Source of the DNA: an uncultured Eubacteriales bacterium | GTDB taxonomy: Bacteria; Bacillota; Clostridia; Oscillospirales; UBA644 | Length of the DNA: 64,000 bases | Reading direction: 5' to 3' | NCBI GenBank assembly: GCA_934454405.1 | Contig: CAKSFN010000001.1 | Coordinates: forward strand, 62,001 to 126,000 | In this document: positions 43,172 to 52,698 of the stretch, one piece after another | How the letters are laid out: the number at the start of each line of letters is the position of its first letter | Numbering within the stretch: the stretch's first letter is position 1 | Notes under the pieces: model-generated | What the model was told of the DNA's origin: nothing | What the model saw: only the letters and a program-made list of their open reading frames with translations | The model's database searches: none | Translations under genes and position numbers: made by a program

Positions 43172-44076
43172 AAACCGAGCTCTGCGGAATAACACTTGAC
43201 AATCCCGTTATTCCGGCTTCCGGAACTTTCGGGTACGGATATGAGTTTGCGGAGCTTTACGATATAAATATTCTCGGAACGTTTTCGTTCAAGGGTACGA
43301 CTGCCGAACCACGTTTCGGAAATCCCACGCCGAGAATTGCGGAGACTCCGTCGGGAATGCTCAATGCGGTCGGACTGCAAAACCCGGGCGTCGAAAAAGT
43401 CGTTTCCGAAGAACTGCCGAAACTCGGGAAGTGTTTTTCGAAAAAAGTAATAGCCAATGTCGGCGGTTTTTCCGTTGACGAATATGTTCGCGTCAGCGAA
43501 AAGCTTGATGCGGAAGACGCTGTGGGCTGGCTTGAAATCAATGTAAGCTGTCCCAACGTTCACAGCGGCGGAACAAATTTCGGCAGCGACCCGAAAGCCG
43601 CCGCGGAAGTCGTCGCAGCCGTCAAAAAGGCAGTCAAAAAACCGGTCATTCCCAAACTTTCTCCCAATGTGACAGATATCGTTTCCGTTGCGAGAGCGTG
43701 CGAGGAAGCTGGTGCGGACGGGCTTTGCCTGATAAACACCCTGCTCGGTATGAGACTTGACCTGAAAACGGGACGCCCCGTGCTTGCAAATGTTACGGGC
43801 GGGCTTTCGGGCAGCGCGGTATTCCCCGTTGCCGTCAGAGCCGTATATCAGGTGAGAGGCGCGTGCAATATCCCGATAATCGGCTGCGGAGGTGTTACGA
43901 CCGCGGAAGACGTTCTGGAAATGATGAGCGCGGGCGCCTGCGCCGTTGAAGTGGGCGCGGCAAACCTTATCGACCCGTTCGCCTGCAAAAACATCATCGA
44001 GGATCTGCCGCGGGTTATGGATAAGTACGGAATAGAAAAGCTGAAAGATATAATAGGGAGGGCTCACCGTGGGTAA
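43159..44076 (+). CDS. pyrD: Dihydroorotate dehydrogenase class 1B, catalytic subunit
   Basis: 305 residues, TIM barrel with FMN. GNPTPRIAETPSGMLNAVGL, the catalytic Cys in EINVSCPNVHSGG and IIGCGGVTTAEDVLEMMSAGA are as expected for the B form, which works with PyrK and NAD+. AGAGAGGAG precedes the ATG, inside pyrK. Confidence 0.95.
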   Translation: MERLKTELCGITLDNPVIPASGTFGYGYEFAELYDINILGTFSFKGTTAEPRFGNPTPRIAETPSGMLNAVGLQNPGVEKVVSEELPKLGKCFSKKVIANVGGFSVDEYVRVSEKLDAEDAVGWLEINVSCPNVHSGGTNFGSDPKAAAEVVAAVKKAVKKPVIPKLSPNVTDIVSVARACEEAGADGLCLINTLLGMRLDLKTGRPVLANVTGGLSGSAVFPVAVRAVYQVRGACNIPIIGCGGVTTAEDVLEMMSAGACAVEVGAANLIDPFACKNIIEDLPRVMDKYGIEKLKDIIGRAHRG

Positions 44077-44767
44077 GGATGTAATAGTAGCCTGTGATTT
44101 TGCGACAAGAAAAGAAGTTTTTGACTTCCTTGACAGGTTCACGGGAAGAAAACCGTTTGTAAAGATAGGAATGGAGCTTTTTTATGCGGAGGGACCGCAG
44201 ATAGTTCGCGACATAAAAGCGCGCGGACATAAGATTTTCCTTGATTTGAAACTGCACGACATTCCGAATACCGTCAAAAAGGCGATGAAAGTGCTTTCTG
44301 CGCTTGATGTGGATATGTGCAACGTCCATGCGGCGGGAACAGGCCGAATGATGGCGGCGGCTGTCGAGGGCTTGACAAGAGAGGACGGCACAAGACCGCT
44401 GCTTATCGCGGTCACGCAGCTGACCTCGACCGACGAAGAGACGATGAAAAATGAACTTCTTATAGAAAGACCTCTTGCCGACGTTGTTGAGCATTATGCG
44501 AAAAACGCGGCGGCTTCGGGACTTGACGGCGTTGTATGCTCTCCGCTTGAAGCAAAAAAAGTGCACCTTGCCTGCGGCAAAAACTTTTTGACGGTCACGC
44601 CCGGCGTGCGCTTTGCGGACGGAGATATTGCCGACCAAAAAAGAGTTATGACCCCCGCACAGGCAAAGGCGGAGGGTTCGGATTACATCGTTGTCGGACG
44701 TCCCGTGACGCAGGCGGAAGACCCTGTCGCGGCTTATGAAAGATGCGTCCGCGAATTTGTTGATTAA
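44069..44767 (+). CDS. pyrF: Orotidine 5'-phosphate decarboxylase
   Basis: 232 residues, forms UMP from OMP. Catalytic DLKLHDIPNTV and the late TPAQAKAEGSDYIVVGRPVT phosphate-binding motif are clear. GTG start at 44069 with AGGGAGGG; overlaps pyrD by 8 bases. Confidence 0.95.
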   Translation: MGKDVIVACDFATRKEVFDFLDRFTGRKPFVKIGMELFYAEGPQIVRDIKARGHKIFLDLKLHDIPNTVKKAMKVLSALDVDMCNVHAAGTGRMMAAAVEGLTREDGTRPLLIAVTQLTSTDEETMKNELLIERPLADVVEHYAKNAAASGLDGVVCSPLEAKKVHLACGKNFLTVTPGVRFADGDIADQKRVMTPAQAKAEGSDYIVVGRPVTQAEDPVAAYERCVREFVD

Positions 44768-44783
44768 AACGGAGGATATGAAA

Positions 44784-45425
44784 ATGACTGAAACAGAAAG
44801 ACTTATTGCAAAAGACCTGCTCGGGATAAAGGCGGTTTTCTTTCGCCCCGACGAGCCGTTTACATGGGCAAGCGGCATTAAAAGCCCCGTTTATTGCGAT
44901 AACAGGCTGACCCTGACCGCTCCCGCCGTCCGCAACGACGTTGAAAACGGTCTTGCCGAACTTGTAAAAGCAAATTATCCCGATGCCGAAGTGCTTATGG
45001 GAACCTCGACCGCCGGCATAGCGCACGCCGCGATAGTCGGTCACCTTATGGGTATGCCCATGGGCTATGTCCGTTCCGGCGCAAAGGATCACGGCAGAAA
45101 AAACAGAATAGAGGGCAGGCTTGAAGCGGGACAGAAAGTCGTTGTCGTGGAAGATCTTATCTCAACGGGAGGCAGCGTTATCGACGTGGTGGACGCCCTG
45201 CGCGAAGCGGGTGCTGATGTTCTCGGCGTTGTCAGCATATTCACATACGGAATGAAAAAAGGCGTTGAAAGACTTGCCGAAGCAAATGTCAAAAATGTCA
45301 GTCTGACAAACTTTGACGCGATAGCGGAGGTCGCGGCGGAAGAGGGATATATCAGGAAAGAAGATGTTGAAAGACTTATCGCTTTCAGAAACGATCCGTC
45401 GGACGAGTCTTGGATAGGAGCGTAA
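44784..45425 (+). CDS. pyrE: Orotate phosphoribosyltransferase
   Basis: 213 residues. Joins orotate and PRPP to give OMP. The PRPP motif is [14 protein letters not shown], with the orotate-binding loop [14 protein letters not shown] before it. Two ATGs are near: 44778 (2 bases after GGAGG) and 44784 (8 bases after); the second is chosen for its spacing. Confidence 0.94.
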   Translation: MTETERLIAKDLLGIKAVFFRPDEPFTWASGIKSPVYCDNRLTLTAPAVRNDVENGLAELVKANYPDAEVLMGTSTAGIAHAAIVGHLMGMPMGYVRSGAKDHGRKNRIEGRLEAGQKVVVVEDLISTGGSVIDVVDALREAGADVLGVVSIFTYGMKKGVERLAEANVKNVSLTNFDAIAEVAAEEGYIRKEDVERLIAFRNDPSDESWIGA

Positions 45426-45427
45426 AA

Positions 45428-46345
45428 ATGAAAGATCTGATAAACATTCTCGACCTCTCGGTCGAAGAGATAGACGACCTTATCCGCGTTGCGGAGGATA
45501 TAATGAAGGCCCCCGAAAAGTACGCGGATGTGTGCAAAGGCAAAATTCTTGCAACGCTCTTTTTTGAGCCGTCAACAAGAACAAGGCTCAGCTTTGAGTC
45601 CGCGATGCTTTCCCTTGGCGGCAGTACGCTCGGCTTTTCCGAGGCGTCTTCAAGTTCCGCGTCAAAGGGCGAAAGCGTTGCCGATACTCTTGAAGTCGTC
45701 AGCGGTTACGCCGACATAATCGCCATGAGACACCCGAAAGAGGGCGCGCCGATAGTCGGGGCAAGACACAGTGCCGTACCTCTTATCAACGCGGGCGACG
45801 GCGGACATTATCACCCCACGCAGACCCTGACCGATCTTTTGACCGTACACCGCGAAAAAGGCAGATTCGACAACCTCAAAATCGGACTTTGCGGCGACCT
45901 CAAATTCGGCAGAACCGTTCACTCTCTCATCGGAGCGATGTCCCGCTACGAGGGCGTGGAATTTGTTCTTATATCGCCCGAAGAACTTAAACTTCCAGGC
46001 TTTGTCAAACAGGAATACATAAAGAAAAAGAATATTCCCTACACGCAGAGCGCATCTCTTGACGAGGTCATTTCCGACCTTGACATTCTTTATATGACGC
46101 GCGTTCAGCGCGAACGCTTCTTCAACGAAGAGGACTACCTGCGTTTGAAGAACTGCTATATCCTTGACGCGGAGAAGATGAAACGGGCGCGCCCCGATAT
46201 GTGCGTTCTGCATCCGCTGCCGCGCGTCGGAGAAATTGCGACCGATGTGGACGGCGACCCGAGAGCCTGCTATTTCAAACAGGCGCATAACGGCAGATAT
46301 ATCAGAATGGCGCTTATAATGAAACTTTTGGGGGTAAACGTATGA
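45428..46345 (+). CDS. pyrB: Aspartate carbamoyltransferase catalytic chain
   Basis: 305 residues. Carbamoyl-phosphate motif [16 protein letters not shown], and [28 protein letters not shown] and HPLPRVGEI follow as in class B chains that pair with PyrI. ATG 45428 has AGGAG upstream. Coupled with pyrI by ATGA. Confidence 0.96.
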   Translation: MKDLINILDLSVEEIDDLIRVAEDIMKAPEKYADVCKGKILATLFFEPSTRTRLSFESAMLSLGGSTLGFSEASSSSASKGESVADTLEVVSGYADIIAMRHPKEGAPIVGARHSAVPLINAGDGGHYHPTQTLTDLLTVHREKGRFDNLKIGLCGDLKFGRTVHSLIGAMSRYEGVEFVLISPEELKLPGFVKQEYIKKKNIPYTQSASLDEVISDLDILYMTRVQRERFFNEEDYLRLKNCYILDAEKMKRARPDMCVLHPLPRVGEIATDVDGDPRACYFKQAHNGRYIRMALIMKLLGVNV

Positions 46346-46758
46346 ATATAGACAGCGTAAAAACGGGCTTTGTCATCGACCATATCGGCGCGGGCAACGG
46401 TATGAAACTTTATTCTCTTCTTCATCTTGATGATCTCAGCTGCCCCGTTGCCATGATAAGAAATGTTCCGAGCGTCAAAAAAGGAAAGAAAGATATAATA
46501 AAAATCGACGCGGATATCGAAATTGACCTCGATGTTATCGGCTATGTTGATCCGTCCGTGACGGTAAATGTTATCAGAAACGGCGAAATAGTCGAAAAAA
46601 AGAAGATCTCGGCGCCCGAAAAACTGACAAATGTCCTTTTCTGTAAAAATCCGAGATGTATCACATCTACCGAAACGGATCTTGACCACGTTTTCCGTCT
46701 GACTGATCCCGAAACGAAGACATATCGCTGCGTTTACTGCGACACAAAACAGAATTGA
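46342..46758 (+). CDS. pyrI: Aspartate carbamoyltransferase regulatory chain
   Basis: 138 residues. An N-terminal nucleotide-binding domain ([17 protein letters not shown]) and a C-terminal zinc domain with CKNPRC and CVYC. PyrI gives allosteric control by CTP and ATP. Many Firmicutes lack it and rely on transcriptional control alone. Last gene of the operon; no terminator seen before fhs. Confidence 0.94.
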   Translation: MNIDSVKTGFVIDHIGAGNGMKLYSLLHLDDLSCPVAMIRNVPSVKKGKKDIIKIDADIEIDLDVIGYVDPSVTVNVIRNGEIVEKKKISAPEKLTNVLFCKNPRCITSTETDLDHVFRLTDPETKTYRCVYCDTKQN

Positions 46759-46765
46759 ATCCCTC

Positions 46766-46794
46766 TTGACGGGAGCGCACTTCTCTGTTATAAT
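46766..46794 (+). promoter_or_regulatory. Promoter of fhs
   Basis: TTGACG (46766-46771), 17 bases, TATAAT (46789-46794), 40 bases before the ATG. Confidence 0.8.
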
Positions 46795-46833
46795 ATCGGT
46801 ATAAGAATGTTTACATCGGAAAAGGAGCGACGT

Positions 46834-48510
46834 ATGGAATATCTTTCGGACATAGAAATAGCTCAGGCTTGCGAAATGAAGCCGATAACGGAGATAGCGT
46901 CCGATGCGGGCGTTGATGAAAAGTATATTGAGCAGTACGGAAAATACAAGGCGAAGGTCAGTCTTTCCCTGCTCGATGACAGAGAGGGCAGAGAGGGCAA
47001 ACTCATTTTGGTGACCGCCATGACCCCGACCCCCGCCGGCGAGGGAAAAACGACCACGACGATAGGCCTTGCCGACGGACTTAAACGCATAGGCAGGAAT
47101 GTTACGGTGGCTCTTCGCGAACCGTCTCTCGGTCCCGTTTTCGGCGTCAAGGGCGGCGCGGCGGGCGGCGGATATGCGCAGGTCGTGCCCATGGAAGATA
47201 TAAACCTGCATTTTACGGGCGATTTTCACGCGATAGGGGCGGCAAACAACCTGCTTGCCGCGATGATAGACAATCATATACATCAGGGCAACGCGCTCGG
47301 CATCGACTCCCGTCGCATAACGTGGAGACGCTGCGTTGATATGAACGACCGCCAATTGCGCTTTGTTGTTGACGGCTTGGGCGGCATGGCGAACGGCGTT
47401 CCGCGTGAGGACGGCTACGATATAACCGTTGCTTCCGAGATAATGGCGGTGCTTTGCCTTTCCTCGTCTATATCAGATCTGAAACAGCGTCTTGCGCGCA
47501 TTATCGTCGGCTATACATATAACGACGAACCCGTGACTTGCGGTCAACTCAAAGCCGCAGGCGCTATGACCGCGCTTTTGAAAGACGCGTTAAAACCGAA
47601 CCTTGTTCAGACGCTTGAAGGCACTCCCGCATTCGTTCACGGCGGTCCGTTCGCAAATATCGCGCACGGCTGCAATTCCGTTACCGCCACCCGCCTTTCG
47701 CTTTGTATGAGCGACTACACGGTTACCGAAGCGGGCTTCGGCGCAGACCTCGGCGCGGAAAAATTCCTTGACATAAAATGCCGTATGGCGGGACTTACCC
47801 CGTCCGCGGTCGTTGTTGTTGCCACGATTCGCGCACTTAAAATGCATGGCGGCGTGCCGAAAACGGAGCTCGGAACGGAAAATCTTGACGCGCTCGCAAA
47901 GGGGCTTCCCAACCTTCTCCGTCATGTTTCCAACATCAAAAATGTTTATAAACTTCCGTGTGTTGTCGCCGTTAACCGCTTCCCGACCGACACCGACGCC
48001 GAAATCGAGGAAGTTATTCGCGAATGCCGCGCTCTCGGAGTAAATACCGTGCTTTCAACCGTTTGGGCGGACGGCGGCAGGGGAGGAGAAGCCCTTGCCC
48101 GCGAAGTCGTTCGTCTCTGCGAAGAAGAAAAAGGCGATTTCACGTTCTCTTACGAGCTTGATATTCCCATTGAAAAGAAGATTGAAGCCGTTGTTAAAAA
48201 AATATACGGCGGCGACGGCGTGGAGTTTTCCTCTGCCGCGAAAAAGCAGTTGAAACGCTTGGAACAACTCGGATTCGGAAATCTGCCCGTCTGCATAGCA
48301 AAAACGCAGTACAGCTTTTCCGACGACCCGACCCTGCTCGGCGCTCCCACGGGCTTTACCGTAACGGTAAAGAACATCAAAGTCTCCGCAGGCGCGGGCT
48401 TTATAGTGGTTTTGACGGGCGACATTATGACCATGCCGGGACTTCCCAAATCACCCGCCGCAGAACGTATCGACGTTGACGAAAACGGCAGGATCACGGG
48501 ACTTTTCTGA
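46834..48510 (+). CDS. fhs: Formate-tetrahydrofolate ligase
   Basis: 558 residues. Makes 10-formyl-THF from formate, THF and ATP for purine synthesis or acetogenesis-like one-carbon flow. The P loop is [20 protein letters not shown], with [18 protein letters not shown] and [17 protein letters not shown] after it. ATG 46834 has AAAGGAG upstream. No THF riboswitch recognised. Normal length. Confidence 0.96.
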   Translation: MEYLSDIEIAQACEMKPITEIASDAGVDEKYIEQYGKYKAKVSLSLLDDREGREGKLILVTAMTPTPAGEGKTTTTIGLADGLKRIGRNVTVALREPSLGPVFGVKGGAAGGGYAQVVPMEDINLHFTGDFHAIGAANNLLAAMIDNHIHQGNALGIDSRRITWRRCVDMNDRQLRFVVDGLGGMANGVPREDGYDITVASEIMAVLCLSSSISDLKQRLARIIVGYTYNDEPVTCGQLKAAGAMTALLKDALKPNLVQTLEGTPAFVHGGPFANIAHGCNSVTATRLSLCMSDYTVTEAGFGADLGAEKFLDIKCRMAGLTPSAVVVVATIRALKMHGGVPKTELGTENLDALAKGLPNLLRHVSNIKNVYKLPCVVAVNRFPTDTDAEIEEVIRECRALGVNTVLSTVWADGGRGGEALAREVVRLCEEEKGDFTFSYELDIPIEKKIEAVVKKIYGGDGVEFSSAAKKQLKRLEQLGFGNLPVCIAKTQYSFSDDPTLLGAPTGFTVTVKNIKVSAGAGFIVVLTGDIMTMPGLPKSPAAERIDVDENGRITGLF

Positions 48511-48535
48511 TTTGAAAAACTAAAATATAAGCAAT

Positions 48536-48593
48536 AAGAGCGGGAACACTGACTGAAAAGTTCGTGTCCCCGCTCTTGTCTTTGTTTTTTTTC
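48536..48593 (+). terminator. Terminator after fhs
   Basis: AAGAGCGGG-ACAC pairs with GTGT-CCCGCTCTT (13 bp, one mismatch) and is followed by GTCTTTGTTTTTTTT. It faces the convergent rubrerythrin gene. Confidence 0.9.
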
Positions 48594-48617
48594 AATTATA
48601 ACCGCAAAAAACCGCAA

Positions 48618-49157
48618 TCAATAATTCTTCTCTCTGAGTTCGAAATAACTCTGCGGATGTGCGCAGGTCGGGCATACGGACGGCGCTTTTTCGCCGACGG
48701 CAATATGGCCGCAGTTGCGGCATTCCCAAACTTTGATCTCGCTCTTTTCAAATACTTGCGCGGTCTCGACGTTTTTCAAAAGCGCGCGGTAACGCTCCTC
48801 GTGCTCTTTTTCGATCGCCGCAACAAGGCGGAATTTTTCCGCAAGTTCGGAAAAGCCCTCTTCTTCCGCGGTTTTCGCAAAGCCGTCGTACATGTCCGTC
48901 CATTCGAAATTTTCGCCCGCCGCCGCTGTCGCAAGGTTCTGCGAGGTGTCGCCTATGCCGTCAAGTTCCTTAAACCACATTTTTGCGTGTTCTTTTTCGT
49001 TGTCCGCGGTTTTCAGAAACAGCGCCGCGATCTGTTCATAACCCTCTTTTTTCGCTTTTGAAGCAAAATAGGTGTACTTGTTTCTTGCCTGGGATTCGCC
49101 CGCAAAAGCCGCTTCGAGGTTTTTCTTTGTCTGCGTTCCTGCGTATTTGTCAGCCAT
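48618..49157 (-). CDS. rbr: Rubrerythrin
   Basis: 179 residues. Ferritin-like diiron domain ([31 protein letters not shown], and two more Glu helices) followed by a C-terminal rubredoxin-type Fe(Cys)4 domain ([20 protein letters not shown]). Reduces hydrogen peroxide and protects anaerobes. AAAGGA before the ATG. 20 bases after the FTR-like gene on the same strand, so in the nrd operon or a sub-operon. Confidence 0.95.
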   Translation of the reverse strand: MADKYAGTQTKKNLEAAFAGESQARNKYTYFASKAKKEGYEQIAALFLKTADNEKEHAKMWFKELDGIGDTSQNLATAAAGENFEWTDMYDGFAKTAEEEGFSELAEKFRLVAAIEKEHEERYRALLKNVETAQVFEKSEIKVWECRNCGHIAVGEKAPSVCPTCAHPQSYFELREKNY

Positions 49158-49177
49158 AATTCTTTTTTCCTTTCGGA

Positions 49178-49375
49178 TTATTTTTCTTTGTAATAGAGCA
49201 TACAATGGCAGTATCCCTCAAAATCGGGGTCGGCTATCTGTTCCCTGAACTCTTTGCACATACATTTGTTGTCCGGGTCTTTTCCGACGCGGCACGGGCA
49301 GTATCCGTCTTTTGCCTTCAAACCCTCTTTTACGGTTTTTACCACTTCCGCGTCCGGGTTGAGTTTTATCTGCAT
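49178..49375 (-). CDS. Ferredoxin-thioredoxin reductase catalytic-chain-like protein
   Basis: 65 residues, shorter than plant FTR catalytic chains (about 110). All six conserved Cys are present as CPC (about residue 26), CMC and CHC in [17 protein letters not shown] and [10 protein letters not shown], which hold a 4Fe-4S cluster next to a redox-active disulfide. It may reduce thioredoxin-like partners, and would link iron-sulfur redox to NrdG/NrdD. Encoded 16 bases after nrdG. Confidence 0.82.
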   Translation of the reverse strand: MQIKLNPDAEVVKTVKEGLKAKDGYCPCRVGKDPDNKCMCKEFREQIADPDFEGYCHCMLYYKEK

Positions 49376-49391
49376 ATCTTTTTCTCCGTTT

Positions 49392-49919
49392 TCAGTATTC
49401 GAGGTCGCAGAGAACGACCTCTCCTTTTTGACGCGTTTTGTTCATATCAATAACGCGCTGGTTTTCGCTGCCTCGGAACAAAAGCGTCAGATCCCGAAGT
49501 TCTTCGACAAATCTGCCGTCAACGAGTATGTCCGTAACGGCGAGAAGACTGTTTATGCCCTCGTCGTTTTTCGCTTTCAGTTGTTCAAGCGTATAACCCG
49601 TGTAAGTCATAACGGTTTTGCCGAGTTCTTCTTTGACGCGCTTTCCTATTCGCGCGAGACTTTCGGGTTGGCAAAAAGGTTCGCCGCCCGAAAAAGTGAC
49701 GCCCGCAAGATGTTTGTTTTTCTTTATTGCGTCAAACAGTTCGTCCTCCGTTGCGGTATATCCGCCGTCGAAGTCGTGCGACTGCGGATTGTGGCAGCCG
49801 GGGCATCTGTGCGGACAACCCTGAACGAATATAACGAAGCGGAAGCCGGGTCCGTCAACGATGGACTCCGGCTCAACTCCGCATAGACGCAATGTTTTAT
49901 CAGTTTCTTGATATTCCAT
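49392..49919 (-). CDS. nrdG: Anaerobic ribonucleotide reductase activating protein NrdG (radical SAM)
   Basis: 175 residues. Radical SAM cluster motif CPHRCPGCHNPQSHDF (CxxxCxxC), preceded by VQG and followed by TFSGGEPFCQP. NrdG makes the glycyl radical on NrdD with AdoMet and a reduced cluster. Its ATG lies inside the preceding small gene (20-base overlap), so translation is coupled. Confidence 0.95.
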   Translation of the reverse strand: MEYQETDKTLRLCGVEPESIVDGPGFRFVIFVQGCPHRCPGCHNPQSHDFDGGYTATEDELFDAIKKNKHLAGVTFSGGEPFCQPESLARIGKRVKEELGKTVMTYTGYTLEQLKAKNDEGINSLLAVTDILVDGRFVEELRDLTLLFRGSENQRVIDMNKTRQKGEVVLCDLEY

Positions 49920-50064
49920 GCTTAACTCTGTCGCTTACCTCTGCTCTTTTTGCGTCGTTGAATCTGTCGAGCGTGCCGACAAGATAACCGGTAATTCTGC
50001 GAATACGCTCAAATTTTACGTCTTCGCCTACCTGTCCGTTTATGTTCTTAACCATAGTATTCAT
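49900..50064 (-). CDS. Separate glycyl-radical peptide of anaerobic ribonucleotide reductase (split NrdD C-terminus)
   Basis: 54 residues from ATG 50064 with AGGAGG 8 bases upstream. It carries FERIRRITGYLVGTLDRF, then AKRAEVSDRVKHG. This corresponds to the last 35 residues of ordinary NrdD (E. coli type: RxxxGYLG...EV..RVKH), including the Gly that holds the radical. The large NrdD next door ends before this motif. So the glycyl-radical loop is supplied in trans as its own gene, not by read-through: NrdD has its own TAA and this gene its own binding site. From memory, similar small proteins occur in other Clostridia. Confidence 0.8.
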   Translation of the reverse strand: MNTMVKNINGQVGEDVKFERIRRITGYLVGTLDRFNDAKRAEVSDRVKHGISRN

Positions 50065-50085
50065 ATTTTTAACCTCCTGAATTTA

Positions 50086-52362
50086 TTAATGATTGCAGTC
50101 GCAGGGAACGGGAACGCCGGGGAATTTCTTCCTCAGTTCGTTCAGTCTTTCAACCGTTACGGGTTCGCCTTCGCGTCTTCCGCAACGCGGACAAACATCG
50201 TCGATAACGCCCGTGAAGCCGCAGACGGGGTCTCTGTCAACGGGGTGGTTGACGGAGCCGTAGCCTATGCCGACCTCTTTCATGTGGCGGATAATATCTT
50301 CGAACGCCTGCGGATTCTTGCAGGTGTCGCCGTCAAGCTCGACGTAGCTGATGTGCCCCGCGTTGGTGAGCGCGTGATACGGTGCCTCGATGTCGAGTTT
50401 TTCAAACGCGCTGATCGGATAATATACGGGAACGTGGAAAGAGTTTGTATAATAATCTCTGTCCGTAACGCCGGGTATTATTCCGTATTTCTTCTTGTCT
50501 ATGCGAACAAATCTTCCGCTCAGACCTTCCGCGGGCGTCGCAAGAAGAGTGAAATTCAGATGAGCCTCTTTTGATTTGTTGTCGCAGAACTTTCTCATGT
50601 GAGTGATGATTTCAAGACCGAGCTTTCTTGCCTCCTCGCTTTCGCCGTGGTGCTTGCCCGTCAGCGCTTTAAGCGTCTCCGCAAGTCCGATGAAGCCTAT
50701 GCTCAAAGTTCCGTGTTTCAGAATTTCCGCAACGCTGTCATCGGGTCCTATAGTATCGGAGTCTATCCATATACCCTGACCCATAAGGAACGGGTAGTTT
50801 CTGCCCTTTTTGGTGCATTGTATCTTGAAACGGTGAAGCAGCTGGCGGGAAACAAGCTCCATCTCTTCGTCAAGTTCTTTGTAGAACGTGTCGATGTCCC
50901 TGTTTGCTCTGATGCCGAGCCTCGGCAGGTTGATGGAGGTGAAACTCAGGTTTCCTCTTCCGCAGGTGACCGCTTTTGTCGGATCGTAGGAGTTTGCCAT
51001 AACACGCGTGCGGCAGCCCATATAAGCAACCTCGGTGTTGTAATCGCCGGGCTTGTAGTATTCGATGTTGAACGGCGCGTCGATAAAGCTGAAGTTCGGG
51101 AAAAGTCTCTTCGCGCTTGTCTTTATCGCAAGTCTGAAAAGGTCGTAGTTCGGGTCTTCGGGGTTGTAGTTAATGCCCTCTTTAACCTTGAATATCTGAA
51201 CGGGGAAGATGGGCGTTTCACCGTTGCCGAGACCGTTATCCGTTGCAAGCAGGAGGTTTTTCATAACCATTCTGCCCTCGGGGCTTGTGTCCGTGCCGTA
51301 GTTGACGGAGCTGAAAGGAACCTGTGCTCCCGCACGGGAGTTCATCGTGTTCAGATTGTGAACAAGCGCCTCCATTGCCTGGAACGTTGCCTTGTCGGTG
51401 TTTGCAAGCGCCGTTTCCGCCGCGTTTTTGTGTGCCGCGACAAGCACTTTTCCGTCAAGTCCGAACTTATCGTCCGCCCGTGTGAACCACTTGCAAAGCT
51501 CCGCCTCAAAAGCGTCCGCGTTGCTGAGCGTCGGCGAGGGAACCTCTTTTTTGATGTTCTCCGCGATATCGCAGGCTTCGGCATAGCTTATGTCAAGCCT
51601 TGCTTCAAGACTCTGCGCCAGCGCCTCGTAATACTCTTTGACATACGTCTTCGCAACGCCGGGAGCCATTGAATAATCGAAGTTGGGTACGCTCTGACCG
51701 CCGTGCATTTCGTTCTGATTCGCCTGTATGGCTATGCAGGCGAGGGACGCGTAGCTCATTATCGACTTCGGGGCTCTCAGATACCCGTGTCCCGTGCAGA
51801 AGCCGTCCTTAAACAGCTTTATGAGGTCTATCTGACAGCAGGTCTCCGTCAGCATATAGAAATCCTTGTCGTGAATATGGATGTCGCCGCCGATATGCGC
51901 CTTTGCCATTTCCTTCGGAAGGATATAGTTGTCAACGTAATATTTCGCGCCCTCGGAACCGTATTTGAGCATCGTTCCCATCGCGGTGTCGCCGTCGATG
52001 TTGGCGTTCTCTCTCTTGATGTCCGCGTCTTTCGAGTCGGAATAGGTCAGCTCGTTATATATATTCATCAGGTCGGATTCCGCGTCTCTTATCTTCGCGT
52101 GTTCCGCTCTGTAAAGAATATACGCTTTCGCGGTCTTTTCATAGTCGTACTTGATGAGCATGGACTCAACTATGTCCTGAACCTGCTCAACCGTGCACTG
52201 TTCGCCGTCAAGCTGTTGAAGCACTTTTTTTGTGAGATACTCAAAGTCTATGCTCGTCATCGGCTCTTCTTCGACAGCCCTGTTCGCCGCGTAGATCGCG
52301 TTGAATATCTTTGATTCGTCAAACGGAACGGCTTCGCCGTTTCTTTTGATGATGGTTCTCAT
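50086..52362 (-). CDS. nrdD: Anaerobic ribonucleoside-triphosphate reductase NrdD, large chain lacking the glycyl-radical loop
   Basis: 758 residues from ATG 52362 (GGGAGG upstream). An N-terminal ATP cone (RTIIKRNGEAVPFDESKI), then the ten-stranded barrel with CQIDLIKLFKDGFCTGHGYL, GCRTRVMANSYD and GRGNLSFTSINLPRLGI. The zinc site is CGFTGVIDDVCPRCG and the chain ends with PVPCDCNH. The RxxGY glycyl-radical loop normally 20 residues after the zinc site is missing and found in the next gene. Reduces NTPs to dNTPs without oxygen. Confidence 0.93.
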   Translation of the reverse strand: MRTIIKRNGEAVPFDESKIFNAIYAANRAVEEEPMTSIDFEYLTKKVLQQLDGEQCTVEQVQDIVESMLIKYDYEKTAKAYILYRAEHAKIRDAESDLMNIYNELTYSDSKDADIKRENANIDGDTAMGTMLKYGSEGAKYYVDNYILPKEMAKAHIGGDIHIHDKDFYMLTETCCQIDLIKLFKDGFCTGHGYLRAPKSIMSYASLACIAIQANQNEMHGGQSVPNFDYSMAPGVAKTYVKEYYEALAQSLEARLDISYAEACDIAENIKKEVPSPTLSNADAFEAELCKWFTRADDKFGLDGKVLVAAHKNAAETALANTDKATFQAMEALVHNLNTMNSRAGAQVPFSSVNYGTDTSPEGRMVMKNLLLATDNGLGNGETPIFPVQIFKVKEGINYNPEDPNYDLFRLAIKTSAKRLFPNFSFIDAPFNIEYYKPGDYNTEVAYMGCRTRVMANSYDPTKAVTCGRGNLSFTSINLPRLGIRANRDIDTFYKELDEEMELVSRQLLHRFKIQCTKKGRNYPFLMGQGIWIDSDTIGPDDSVAEILKHGTLSIGFIGLAETLKALTGKHHGESEEARKLGLEIITHMRKFCDNKSKEAHLNFTLLATPAEGLSGRFVRIDKKKYGIIPGVTDRDYYTNSFHVPVYYPISAFEKLDIEAPYHALTNAGHISYVELDGDTCKNPQAFEDIIRHMKEVGIGYGSVNHPVDRDPVCGFTGVIDDVCPRCGRREGEPVTVERLNELRKKFPGVPVPCDCNH

Positions 52363-52497
52363 TTGTGAATGTCCTCCCTCGGGCAACGTGTTCGGAGAGT
52401 TCGCTTTTTTCGGATCTCCTGCGCCGAAATATGCAAAAACGCCGAAATACCGCCTCTTTTCCCGTATTTATTGTTTTTTTGTTTTTATCGCTGAAAA

Positions 52498-52569
52498 ACA
52501 CAATATCTTGTGTTTGACCGTTTTGCGTGCCACTAAGTATAGTATAGCACGCACCGGACCTTTTGTCAA
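52498..52569 (-). promoter_or_regulatory. nrdD promoter with tandem NrdR boxes
   Basis: Minus-strand promoter TTGACA (52569-52564), 17 bases, TATACT (52546-52541). NrdR-box-like palindromes: ACACAATATCTTGTGT at 52498-52513 (strong) and a weaker one at 52530-52545 (about 12 of 16 against ACACTATATATAGTGT) overlapping the -10. They are 32 bases apart, as expected for NrdR pairs. Predicted repression by NrdR. Confidence 0.75.
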
Positions 52570-52595
52570 TACCTAAACTGAAATTTTTTTCGATA

Positions 52596-52624
52596 TTGCT
52601 TTTTGCAAATATCTGTGATACAAT
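52596..52624 (+). promoter_or_regulatory. Promoter of the MscS-type channel gene
   Basis: TTGCTT (52596-52601), 17 bases, TACAAT (52619-52624) with TGA before the -10. Divergent from the nrdD promoter. Confidence 0.6.
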
Positions 52625-52698
52625 GAAAACGCGGAAAACATAGCAAAAAACAAGTTAAGAAAACAATAAAAAATTCTTCGCGAAAGGGAGTTCTTGCA

